From Thermodesulfovibrionales bacterium (GTDB lineage Bacteria > Nitrospirota > Thermodesulfovibrionia > Thermodesulfovibrionales > Dissulfurispiraceae), in NCBI GenBank assembly GCA_020062545.1, contig JAGUWD010000002.1, forward strand, positions 62,001 to 126,000: a DNA stretch of 64,000 nt, given 5' to 3'. The notes beneath the pieces are model-generated. The model worked only from the letters and a program-made list of their open reading frames with translations, ran no database searches and had not been told where the DNA came from. The translations under genes and the position numbers were made by a program. Of this stretch, positions 41,070-48,424 are shown piece by piece; the first letter of the stretch is position 1; the number at the start of each line of letters is the position of its first letter.

Positions 41070-42749
41070 TTACTTTGCAGCGGTTTTTGCTGCCATGGCA
41101 TCTGTTATTATTTTGATGCCCTTCTGTGATTCGTCAACAGACCTTGTGAGCGATTCCCTTGCCATTTCAGGGTTGTGGAAGCCGTCTGAATTTTCTGCAG
41201 TCCAGTATTCCCAGAGTATATGCGCCTTTAGGTGCTGATCCTGTGCCTTCTTTATGGTCTCAGCATCCACTCCGGTCTTCTTTGCCTCAACTATCTTGTC
41301 GATTAAGGCAGAGAGCCAGAACTCGGCCTTTCTCATCTTACCCTTTGTATAAGCCTTGATAGAGTCAATGGCATATTTTGCCTGCTCTTCTGTCCATTTT
41401 GAATGACATTTGAGGCATGTATCCTTAAGCTGAACCTTTGGCGTTACTGCAAAGTGAGATGTGTAGGTCTTACCTGTTTTCTTATCCTTTACCTTCGGAG
41501 TATGGCAACCGTCACATCCGACACCTGCCTTTGCATGTTTTGAATTATAGTAAGTCTCTGCCTCAGGGTGCTGTGCCTTCCAGAGCAACCCTCCTGTCAG
41601 TGCGTGTTTGAAATCGAGGAAGTGGACCTTATTCACATAGTGATCATAAAGCTCAAAGACATCCTTATAAGGGAAGTGGTTTGTCCTTCTGTCCTTCATA
41701 GTGACTGTGTATTTTGAAGTATCAGGATTTGTTGGGTCATAGCCAGGGTTACAGTTATACTCAACATGACACTGTCCACACTGAAGCCTCGTATCATACT
41801 TGTCAAGAAGGGCTATCTTTCTTGTATAGCCCCTTACACCCATATCTACAACCTTGATTCCTGTCCTTTTCGGATCCTTATGCCAGAGGGTATCGCCATC
41901 AGGTCTTGTGAGTGCATCAATTAACCCATCCCTTACGATCCTCGGCTTTGCTGCATGAGGGTCATGGCACATAAAGCAATTAAGTCCGTGCTGAAGATTT
42001 TTTGCAAATTCAGGGACAAAGGATGTCCTTGACCATTTTGCACCCTTGTCAGGGTCTCCCATGTATGCCCAGTCAAGGATATGGTCCTGGGTCTTACAAT
42101 TCAGGCAAACAGGGTTTGCCGCTGGCGCACTTTGAGGAATAAATGCCTTATGCTCTTTTGCATCTGGCTTTGTATCGACAAGCACATCCCAGGCCTTACC
42201 TCCCTCAAAGATATAATTCCAGCCATTCTTTCCCTGGAACCTTCCGCCATAGGCCCTGTCAACAATCAGATGGTCTATGAGCATCCACTTATGACTCCTT
42301 GTAAGGTTGTGCTCCTTTGTAAAGCCATGACCCATCATGAGTTTATCCCAGAATGGATTAGGAGCCCTGTTCGTTAGCTGGGACTTCTCATCCCTTGCAG
42401 GCCTATGATACGCCTCCTTCATGAAGCTGTTATACTGATCTTTATGGCATTTTCCACATGCCTCCCAGGACATGTCTGTTACAGGCCTTGTATCTTTGCC
42501 TGGTGACTTCAGATGTTTGTCAAGACCGCTATGGCAGTTTGTACAGTTGATTTTTGCATGTTTGCCCATTGTGTGAAGCTCTTTAATGGGTGCGTGACAG
42601 CCATAGCATGTCTCTACCTTTACTGGTTTTTCGACTGCTGTCTTCTTCGCATCAGCTTTGTACTGAGCATCTGCGCTTGTGTAGTAAACTCCACCTATAA
42701 GGACAAGCGCCAGAACAGCCATAAATAATACATAAATCCTCTTACTCAT
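41070..42749 (-). CDS. Octaheme cytochrome c nitrite reductase (ammonia-forming)
   Basis: The 559-residue exported protein has a signal anchor (1-28). There are eight haem sites: CYGCH (48), CTNCH (69), CGKCH (98), CLNCK (215, the lysine-ligated catalytic haem), CFMCH, CGQCH, CDGCH and CLKCH. The fourth site being CxxCK, with three CxxCH sites before it, is the layout of octaheme nitrite reductases such as TvNiR. Pentahaem NrfA lacks the three N-terminal haems. It reduces nitrite (and possibly sulfite or hydroxylamine) to ammonium in the periplasm. It is the first gene of the nap operon, with a class II activator-type promoter about 100 bp upstream. Confidence 0.92.
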   Translation of the reverse strand: MSKRIYVLFMAVLALVLIGGVYYTSADAQYKADAKKTAVEKPVKVETCYGCHAPIKELHTMGKHAKINCTNCHSGLDKHLKSPGKDTRPVTDMSWEACGKCHKDQYNSFMKEAYHRPARDEKSQLTNRAPNPFWDKLMMGHGFTKEHNLTRSHKWMLIDHLIVDRAYGGRFQGKNGWNYIFEGGKAWDVLVDTKPDAKEHKAFIPQSAPAANPVCLNCKTQDHILDWAYMGDPDKGAKWSRTSFVPEFAKNLQHGLNCFMCHDPHAAKPRIVRDGLIDALTRPDGDTLWHKDPKRTGIKVVDMGVRGYTRKIALLDKYDTRLQCGQCHVEYNCNPGYDPTNPDTSKYTVTMKDRRTNHFPYKDVFELYDHYVNKVHFLDFKHALTGGLLWKAQHPEAETYYNSKHAKAGVGCDGCHTPKVKDKKTGKTYTSHFAVTPKVQLKDTCLKCHSKWTEEQAKYAIDSIKAYTKGKMRKAEFWLSALIDKIVEAKKTGVDAETIKKAQDQHLKAHILWEYWTAENSDGFHNPEMARESLTRSVDESQKGIKIITDAMAAKTAAK

Positions 42750-42855
42750 ATAATACCTCCTTTTCTTAACTTTTCCGCATGCTTCCTACCTCTCCCTTTT
42801 TACCTCTTGTTTCTTACTATATATTCTCACCCCCTTTTAAATTTCTGTATATTAA

Positions 42856-42900
42856 ATCCTACTACTAAATACAGTAAATTTGGAGTTAATAAGTGTTAAT
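42856..42900 (-). promoter_or_regulatory. Activator-type promoter of the nitrite/nitrate reductase operon
   Basis: On the minus strand a tandem ATTAAC-N4-ATTAAC box (42885-42900) is followed after 23 nt by a -10 element TAGGAT (42856-42861). No good -35 hexamer is visible, so the box replaces it (class II activation, site near -42). Upstream of the box, AAATTTACA plus an A run is shared with the promoter at 48259-48303. Predicted start near 42849, a leader of about 100 nt. The rest of the 240-bp gap 42750-42992 holds only this and a terminator hairpin. Confidence 0.65.
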
Positions 42901-42974
42901 TTTATGTAAATTTTCAGACTCAGATAATCCAGAAAAATTCAATCCTTCAATGTAGAGTTAACCGAGACATTTAC

Positions 42975-42997
42975 TTTGAGGGACAAAGTCCCTCAAA
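42975..42997 (-). terminator. Hairpin overlapping the stop codon of the type II molybdoenzyme operon
   Basis: TTTGAGGGAC pairs perfectly with GTCCCTCAAA across a 3-nt loop (10 bp). One arm overlaps the TGA of the chaperone gene. The following bases are not a strong U run, so termination may be weak; it separates the two minus-strand respiratory operons. Confidence 0.6.
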
Positions 42998-43460
42998 CTC
43001 CCTTTATAAAATTTTCGAGTTCTTCGGCTAAAATTCCATATAACGACGAATGCCTCTTGACCCTTTCAGTAAAATCAAAGATCCATTCCTTAAGTCTGTC
43101 AAGGAAGTCACCATCATTCGTCATCGAGAGAAAATCGAGTTCAACGCTCAGAAGGTCCGGTGGCTCTCCCTCATAAACATAGTCAAAGCCATGGCTTTTG
43201 TATATCTCACAAACCTCAGCAGACGTATTACCATATACAACGCCTTCCCTATAGAAAGACTCATAGGGCGGGCAGAGCAAGGCAGGGAAAGCGGAGATAA
43301 AAAGCCTTGTATATTCCGCTTTCACATCTTCGATGGGCATGCCTCTTAGTATTTCGCTGCAGCGCATTCCCGGAAAATCAGCGCTCAACTCTTCTATTTC
43401 TTCCAACATCTCCTCTGTCGGATAAGAAAAGACCAGGGAGAAGTAGCGAAAAGGATTCAT
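42993..43460 (-). CDS. TorD/NarJ-like chaperone of the type II molybdoenzyme
   Basis: The 155-residue helical protein contains EYTRLFISAFPALLCPPYESFYREG (about 49-73) and LSVELDFLSMTNDG, the core of the TorD/NarJ chaperone superfamily. It overlaps the NrfD-type gene by 4 bp and closes the operon 48162-42993. Partner: the 902-residue catalytic subunit. Confidence 0.85.
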   Translation of the reverse strand: MNPFRYFSLVFSYPTEEMLEEIEELSADFPGMRCSEILRGMPIEDVKAEYTRLFISAFPALLCPPYESFYREGVVYGNTSAEVCEIYKSHGFDYVYEGEPPDLLSVELDFLSMTNDGDFLDRLKEWIFDFTERVKRHSSLYGILAEELENFIKGV

Positions 43461-44728
43461 TGTTCCACCTCTTTCACCGGTAATATCTGCACCAGCTTCA
43501 GGAAGGCGAGAACGAGGAACGCCATGACACCCGCAGTTACAGCAATCTCCACAATGGAAGGGACATAACTCCAGTAGGCTACGAAGACCTTTTCGGGATT
43601 GTTAAGATTACCTCGTATCTGCCCAACAGCAATGGGATAACTCCACTCCACGGTCTCGTTGTGCATAATAACCGGAACCCTTAGCGGTATTATGTTGTAT
43701 GCCGGAGGCAGCAGCAGGAAGCGGTGGGCGAAAACACCCACAATAACCGATAAACTTCCCTGAACCAGCTTTTTAGGGTCTTTGGGATATTTAATAAAGA
43801 TATAGGCCGAGAGAAGGATAAAGATCACTTCTACGGCATGGAGAAATATGTATTTGGTAAAGACAAGCTTGAGGGCGTCGAAATCCCTTCCGTTATGCCA
43901 CCAGAAGCGTATCATAAAGTCATTGTAGTACATGAAAAGCATGATGATGGCTGAGACCGCAGAGACCTTTGCGAGCAGCGTATAAGTGCCCTCCATCTTG
44001 TCTTTGTACCCGAAAACTACAAGGGAAGCAAGGATAACAATGGCCGGACCAGTGGCAAGAGCCGCTGAAATAAAAGTCGGGGCAAGCACCCCACCGTACC
44101 ACCAAGAGCGAGCAAACTGTGTGGCGAGCACCCATGCTGTAACAGTGTGGATGAGAATGGCGAGGGGTAGAGCAATGGGAGCCAGACGTTTCGCCTTTTT
44201 GTCAGATTCTTCCCTGAGCCTTGCCAGTCCTTCTTCGGTCAATTCCTTCCTGCCCACTACACCGTAAAACGGCAGCTTAACGCCTTTTGCGGCGATATCG
44301 GGATACATGAGTGTGTAAGTATAGATGGCCGAGACCACCGCGTAAGAAGAAAGGACTATGAAGTCCCATGGCAGCATGGACTTGAAGTTAGGATGGATGA
44401 TCATATTATAGAGCCTGTCGGGACGGCCTATGTCAGGCAGGAGGATGATCATGGCGCCCATGGCAAAGAGAAAAGCGGTGAGAGCCGCTACACGTGCGAT
44501 GGGCTTTAACTGCCTGGCATTGAAAAGGTAGATGGCAGAGGAAACGACCAGTCCGCCCGCTGCAGTTCCCACATAGAATGCCCATGTTGCCACATATAGT
44601 CCCCATGAGAAGGGGTTCCTCATGTTGGTCACGATAAGGCCGCTGTAAAGCTGGTAGATATAGGCCACAAGGCCCAACACAGCCACTACAGCCAAGCCTT
44701 TTACTATATTGTTATAATTTTTTTCCAT
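43457..44728 (-). CDS. NrfD/PsrC-type membrane anchor (quinone-reactive) subunit
   Basis: The 423-residue polytopic membrane protein has about ten helices and the family pattern PFSWGLYVATWAFYVGTAAGG (in part), LPDIGRPDRLYN, PWDFIVLSSYAV. NrfD/PsrC proteins exchange electrons with quinones without haem. It couples the ferredoxin subunit to the quinone pool. It overlaps the ferredoxin gene by 17 bp and the chaperone gene by 4 bp. Confidence 0.9.
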   Translation of the reverse strand: MEKNYNNIVKGLAVVAVLGLVAYIYQLYSGLIVTNMRNPFSWGLYVATWAFYVGTAAGGLVVSSAIYLFNARQLKPIARVAALTAFLFAMGAMIILLPDIGRPDRLYNMIIHPNFKSMLPWDFIVLSSYAVVSAIYTYTLMYPDIAAKGVKLPFYGVVGRKELTEEGLARLREESDKKAKRLAPIALPLAILIHTVTAWVLATQFARSWWYGGVLAPTFISAALATGPAIVILASLVVFGYKDKMEGTYTLLAKVSAVSAIIMLFMYYNDFMIRFWWHNGRDFDALKLVFTKYIFLHAVEVIFILLSAYIFIKYPKDPKKLVQGSLSVIVGVFAHRFLLLPPAYNIIPLRVPVIMHNETVEWSYPIAVGQIRGNLNNPEKVFVAYWSYVPSIVEIAVTAGVMAFLVLAFLKLVQILPVKEVEQ

Positions 44729-45461
44729 AGCTTATGCCTCCTTTGCCCTCTTTCCTGGACGGCGGAATGTAAAAGACCTTTGGCTCTGTACCCAGGTCTG
44801 AAAGCAGTTTGAATACATCACGCCCCCGAATAATCTTCGATATTTCGCTGTTGGGGTCGTTGAGGTCGCCGAATGTCCTGGCGTTACCCGGACATCCGCG
44901 CACACAGGCAGGGAGCAGCCCCTGATCAACATACTGGACGCAGAAGGTGCATTTTTCGACAATGCCCCTGGGCCGCTTCAGGGTGAAGACGAGCCTGCCA
45001 TCTTTAGTCCTGTGGTCGAGGGGATAACCGTAACGGTATTCCTTGTCCTTAAACCAGTTCTCTTCAAAGCCGGCATTTTTGAACCCTTCCTTGAAGCTGT
45101 CATCAGAACTCTGCCAGTTGAATTGTCTGATGCCGTAAGGGCAGGCAGTCATGCAGTAACGGCAGCCAATGCAGCGTTCGTAATCAACGAGTACGAGGCC
45201 GTCTTCCCTCTGCCATGTGGCGCCAACCGGACATACCTTAACGCACGGAGCGTTTTCACAGTGCTGGCAGGGTATTGGCAGGAAGACCTCCGAGAGGTCT
45301 GGATATTCGCCAGTCGGGATCATGTGCTCCTTTGCCCCCACCGTCTCTACTCTCTGCCACCATGTACCGGGTGGCAATGAGTTATGTATCTTGCAGACGA
45401 CAGCGCAGCTCCTGCATCCTATGCAACGGCTGAGATCTATGACCATTCCTAATTTACGCAT
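44712..45461 (-). CDS. Four-cluster ferredoxin subunit (PsrB/TtrB-like) of the type II molybdoenzyme
   Basis: The 249-residue protein has the four Cys groups of the DMSO-reductase-family electron-transfer subunit: CIGCRSCAVVC near 14, CQHCENAPCVKVC near 67, CIGCRYCMTAC near 100 and CTFCVQY...CVRGC near 170-190. Insertions after the third group lengthen it relative to DmsB. No signal peptide; it should travel with the Tat-signal subunit. It overlaps the catalytic gene by 8 bp. Confidence 0.9.
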   Translation of the reverse strand: MRKLGMVIDLSRCIGCRSCAVVCKIHNSLPPGTWWQRVETVGAKEHMIPTGEYPDLSEVFLPIPCQHCENAPCVKVCPVGATWQREDGLVLVDYERCIGCRYCMTACPYGIRQFNWQSSDDSFKEGFKNAGFEENWFKDKEYRYGYPLDHRTKDGRLVFTLKRPRGIVEKCTFCVQYVDQGLLPACVRGCPGNARTFGDLNDPNSEISKIIRGRDVFKLLSDLGTEPKVFYIPPSRKEGKGGISYGKKL

Positions 45462-48162
45462 GTTTTACCCCCTCGGCCTTTTTTACTTCGCATGCGGTCT
45501 CATTCCAGGCAGTGGTGGGCTCCCACATGCCCGGTACGAAATAGATTAGATGCGCGGCCTTTATCCATGGATATGTTAATGTATTGTAAGAAGTGCCCTT
45601 GAGATACCTGCTCCACCAGCCTTCCTCAAATATAGCCACGCGATAATGAAGCCCGGGGTCGAGGACAGCATATCCGTAGACCTTTCCCCTGTTGTTATAT
45701 GCCTCAACAAGATCTCCCTCCTTTATATTTCTTTCGGCGGCAGCCCTGGGGTTGAGCCAGACCTTGGGTTTCAAGTCCTGCAGTTCCAGCATGGTGATAT
45801 TGTTGCTGTGAGTGGAATGCACACGATAGAGGGCATTCCTGGTGATGAGTGCAAACTTGTATTTCTCCTTTACCCCGGGTGTCTTGTTTTCTGTATCCAC
45901 AAAGGGGTCTTTGTGCATAGGCAGTGTCTCCCCTGTGTCTATGAAGACATCCTCGTCCTTGTGGAATTCAACACGTCCGCTTTTGACAAAGCGCGCTGTC
46001 TTTGGCAGCGGTGCCGGATAGGAGACCGGCGGGAATGGCTGTAGCTCCATAATCTGCTCATAGAACATAATCTGCCTCTTGTTGGGCGTGGGCAGGTTAA
46101 GCCTAACCGGCCCCTGCTTAAGCATGTCAACGGTGATGTCCTGTACCTGTGGCCCGCCTGTCTTGAGCATCAATGCCGCAGCGTCGAGGCTGGCCTGCTG
46201 TGCGATCTCCCGCGCCAGTTTTAGTGTCCATGAACCGTTCTTTCTTGCTTCCTCCTCTTTTTTGAACAATTCAGGATTAACATAAAAATCAGCTATGCTG
46301 TTCAGGATTTCCTCATTTTCTGTCTTTATGGCGATTCTCTTCGCAAGCTCCTTGAATATCCATATTTCTGGCATGCACTGGAAGAGCGGCTCTATGGCGG
46401 GCTGCTGAAGCTGTACATATGGATGCGAGACCGTGGCAGTAAGGTCGTACTTCTCATACCACGCCACACCCGGCAAGACCACATCTGACCAAAGGCAAGA
46501 TGTGCTCATCTGGAAGTCGGTGGAGACGATCAGCTCAAGTTCGCCCTTAGTGGCCTTCTCCCGCATCCTGTTAGACATATTGTGCTGATCAAAGGGATTA
46601 CCCCAGCCGAAGACAAAGGCCTTGACCCCGTTCTTGGGATGGGGGATTTCCTTGTTGTATTTATTGAACTCTTCAGTGTTCCTGTATTCGTCGTTCATCC
46701 AGAGCAGGTAATTGAGCCATTTGTAGGCCTTACTCTTGTAAGCCCACCACGCTCCCAGCGGCCAGCGGACACGGTATTGTCCCGCATAAGTCGAGATGCC
46801 AGCACCCGGCTTGCCAAGGTTTCCTGTGAGGGTAACGATGAGCGACAGCGCCCTGCCCTTCAAGTCGCCATGGAACCATTGGTAATTGCTGGCTCCGTAT
46901 ACGATGTGAAGGGGCTTGATGGTTCCCATCTCGCGACCGAGCTTGATAATCTTATCGGTGTATTCCCTGACCCTTGCCTCTTCAGGGGCAATTATGCGGG
47001 CAACCTTTTCAGGAGTGTATTCCTTATTGATAAACTCGCTCATAAGCTGGAAGACAGGCTTGACCTTTACCCTTTTGCCATTAACGAGTTCAACGTCAAA
47101 CTCCCCTTCGATGGCCGGATCAAAATCTCTCTTCAGGTTTTCGGGATTGGGAATGACAAAGCCTTTGGTCTTCTTGTTGTAAGCCACATAGAGCTCGCGG
47201 TATTCCGGGATTCTGCCCTTCATCGCAGCCGCCGCTCCTGCCAGTGATCTGACTTCACGGGCAAGGAGCCTTTTATTGTTGTCGAGCCTTACCAGCAACG
47301 GCATGTCAGTGTAGGTCTTGATGAATTCCTCATCATAGAGCTTTTCGTTAAGGATGACATAGACAATACCAAGGGCAAAAGCAGCGTCAGTAGAAGAATT
47401 GATCTGCACCCATTCATCGGCCTTGGCAGCAGTAGGGGTGTAATTGGGGTCAACCATGATGAACTTGCCCCCCCGCTCGCGGCTTATATTCAGGAACTTG
47501 GCATCAGGCACCCTCGTCACCATGATATTTGAGCCAAAGACAGCGGTATACTTTGAGTTGGCCCATTCGAGGCTTTCCAACTCCTCTGTCTGCACGCCGA
47601 AGGTCATTGGCCAGAAGGCAGGGAGGTCGCCATTCATGGTATAGGCGTGGATAACACTCCAGTCATACATCGAAGAGAGCCTCATAAGCGCACCCTTGTT
47701 AACATACCCGGTGCCAGGCACCTGTATAGTGCTGGCGACAGATTCAGGACCATACTTCTTCATAATCTCCACAAGTTTTTCAGCCGTGTAATCCAGTGCC
47801 TCGTCCCAGCTCACCGCCTTGAACTTGCCCTCTCCCCTTTTACCTACCCTTATGAGAGGTTGTTTCAGGCGGTCCGGCCCATATATTAGGTTGAGCATCG
47901 ACTGTCCCCTCAGACATCCCCTCGGGTTGTACTCCTTGTCAGGATAATCGGCTGCCTGGACAAGGGACGCGATCCTGCCCTTATAGACCATCGCGTTGAA
48001 TCCGCATGCGCCGGTGCAGTTAGGGGAGCAGGTTGACCGTATGTATGAGATGGCAGCATTGTCCCCCTGCATAGAGTGCGCAAGCTGGAAATACCGCGAT
48101 CCCGCAACAGCAGCAGTCCCTATAGCACAGTACTTTAAGAAATCCCTGCGTGTTACACCCAT
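45454..48162 (-). CDS. Type II (Nar/Ser/Clr-clade) molybdopterin oxidoreductase, catalytic subunit
   Basis: The ATG at 48162, after GGAGG, yields a Tat signal (VTRRDFLKYCAIGTAAVAG) and 902 residues; the longer frame from 48276 is rejected. [4Fe-4S] ligands are Cys45, Cys49, Cys53 and Cys83. Sequence blocks such as AADYPDKEYNPRGC, GPDRLKQPLIRVGKRGEGK and GDLPAFWPMTFGVQTEELE match the type II DMSO-reductase group (nitrate, selenate, chlorate, perchlorate, ethylbenzene and DMS enzymes). Asp179 is the probable molybdenum ligand. Type II enzymes usually pair with haem-b subunits, whereas this operon carries an NrfD anchor. Substrate unknown. Confidence 0.88.
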   Translation of the reverse strand: MGVTRRDFLKYCAIGTAAVAGSRYFQLAHSMQGDNAAISYIRSTCSPNCTGACGFNAMVYKGRIASLVQAADYPDKEYNPRGCLRGQSMLNLIYGPDRLKQPLIRVGKRGEGKFKAVSWDEALDYTAEKLVEIMKKYGPESVASTIQVPGTGYVNKGALMRLSSMYDWSVIHAYTMNGDLPAFWPMTFGVQTEELESLEWANSKYTAVFGSNIMVTRVPDAKFLNISRERGGKFIMVDPNYTPTAAKADEWVQINSSTDAAFALGIVYVILNEKLYDEEFIKTYTDMPLLVRLDNNKRLLAREVRSLAGAAAAMKGRIPEYRELYVAYNKKTKGFVIPNPENLKRDFDPAIEGEFDVELVNGKRVKVKPVFQLMSEFINKEYTPEKVARIIAPEEARVREYTDKIIKLGREMGTIKPLHIVYGASNYQWFHGDLKGRALSLIVTLTGNLGKPGAGISTYAGQYRVRWPLGAWWAYKSKAYKWLNYLLWMNDEYRNTEEFNKYNKEIPHPKNGVKAFVFGWGNPFDQHNMSNRMREKATKGELELIVSTDFQMSTSCLWSDVVLPGVAWYEKYDLTATVSHPYVQLQQPAIEPLFQCMPEIWIFKELAKRIAIKTENEEILNSIADFYVNPELFKKEEEARKNGSWTLKLAREIAQQASLDAAALMLKTGGPQVQDITVDMLKQGPVRLNLPTPNKRQIMFYEQIMELQPFPPVSYPAPLPKTARFVKSGRVEFHKDEDVFIDTGETLPMHKDPFVDTENKTPGVKEKYKFALITRNALYRVHSTHSNNITMLELQDLKPKVWLNPRAAAERNIKEGDLVEAYNNRGKVYGYAVLDPGLHYRVAIFEEGWWSRYLKGTSYNTLTYPWIKAAHLIYFVPGMWEPTTAWNETACEVKKAEGVKHA

Positions 48163-48258
48163 TCTTATACCTCCTTTATCTCTCCACATGGCTTGCCCGG
48201 AGTTTCTCCGTTTATTAAGCCGGTTATTAGACTTCCGCCAATATCCATCTTGATAAAA

Positions 48259-48303
48259 ATTATATACCCGAAGCATATTAATTTATAGTTAATGACCGTT
48301 AAT
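48259..48303 (-). promoter_or_regulatory. Activator-type promoter of the type II molybdoenzyme operon
   Basis: On the minus strand ATTAAC-N4-ATTAAC (48288-48303) is followed after exactly 23 nt by TATAAT (48259-48264), the same geometry as at 42856-42900. The AAATTTACA plus A-run block just upstream is also conserved. Predicted start near 48252, about 90 nt before the gene. Confidence 0.68.
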
Positions 48304-48322
48304 TTTTTGTAAATTTCTTGGC

Positions 48323-48338
48323 ATGATTAGGCAATCAT
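48323..48338. promoter_or_regulatory. Palindrome in the divergent regulatory region
   Basis: ATGATT and AATCAT form a perfect 6-bp dyad around 4 nt. It lies about 78 bp upstream of the predicted molybdoenzyme transcript and about 65 bp upstream of the argS -35. Possible site for a dimeric regulator; nothing names it. Confidence 0.35.
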
Positions 48339-48386
48339 CCCGTTGATAGATTATTCTGGACAGCAGCGTTTAAATTTTAAGCTTAA

Positions 48387-48415
48387 TTGACAATCAGATA
48401 TTAAGATGCTTAAAC
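48387..48415 (+). promoter_or_regulatory. Predicted sigma-70 promoter of argS
   Basis: TTGACA (48387-48392), 17 nt, TTAAAC (48410-48415). The -10 is weak, and initiation would fall very close to the ATG at 48425, leaving a very short or absent leader. Confidence 0.4.
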
Positions 48416-48424
48416 TTAACAGTT

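Noticed and set aside
48163-48276. N-terminal extension of the type II molybdoenzyme
   Set aside because: The extension crosses the predicted promoter and transcript start, and would place the Tat signal 39 residues inside the protein.
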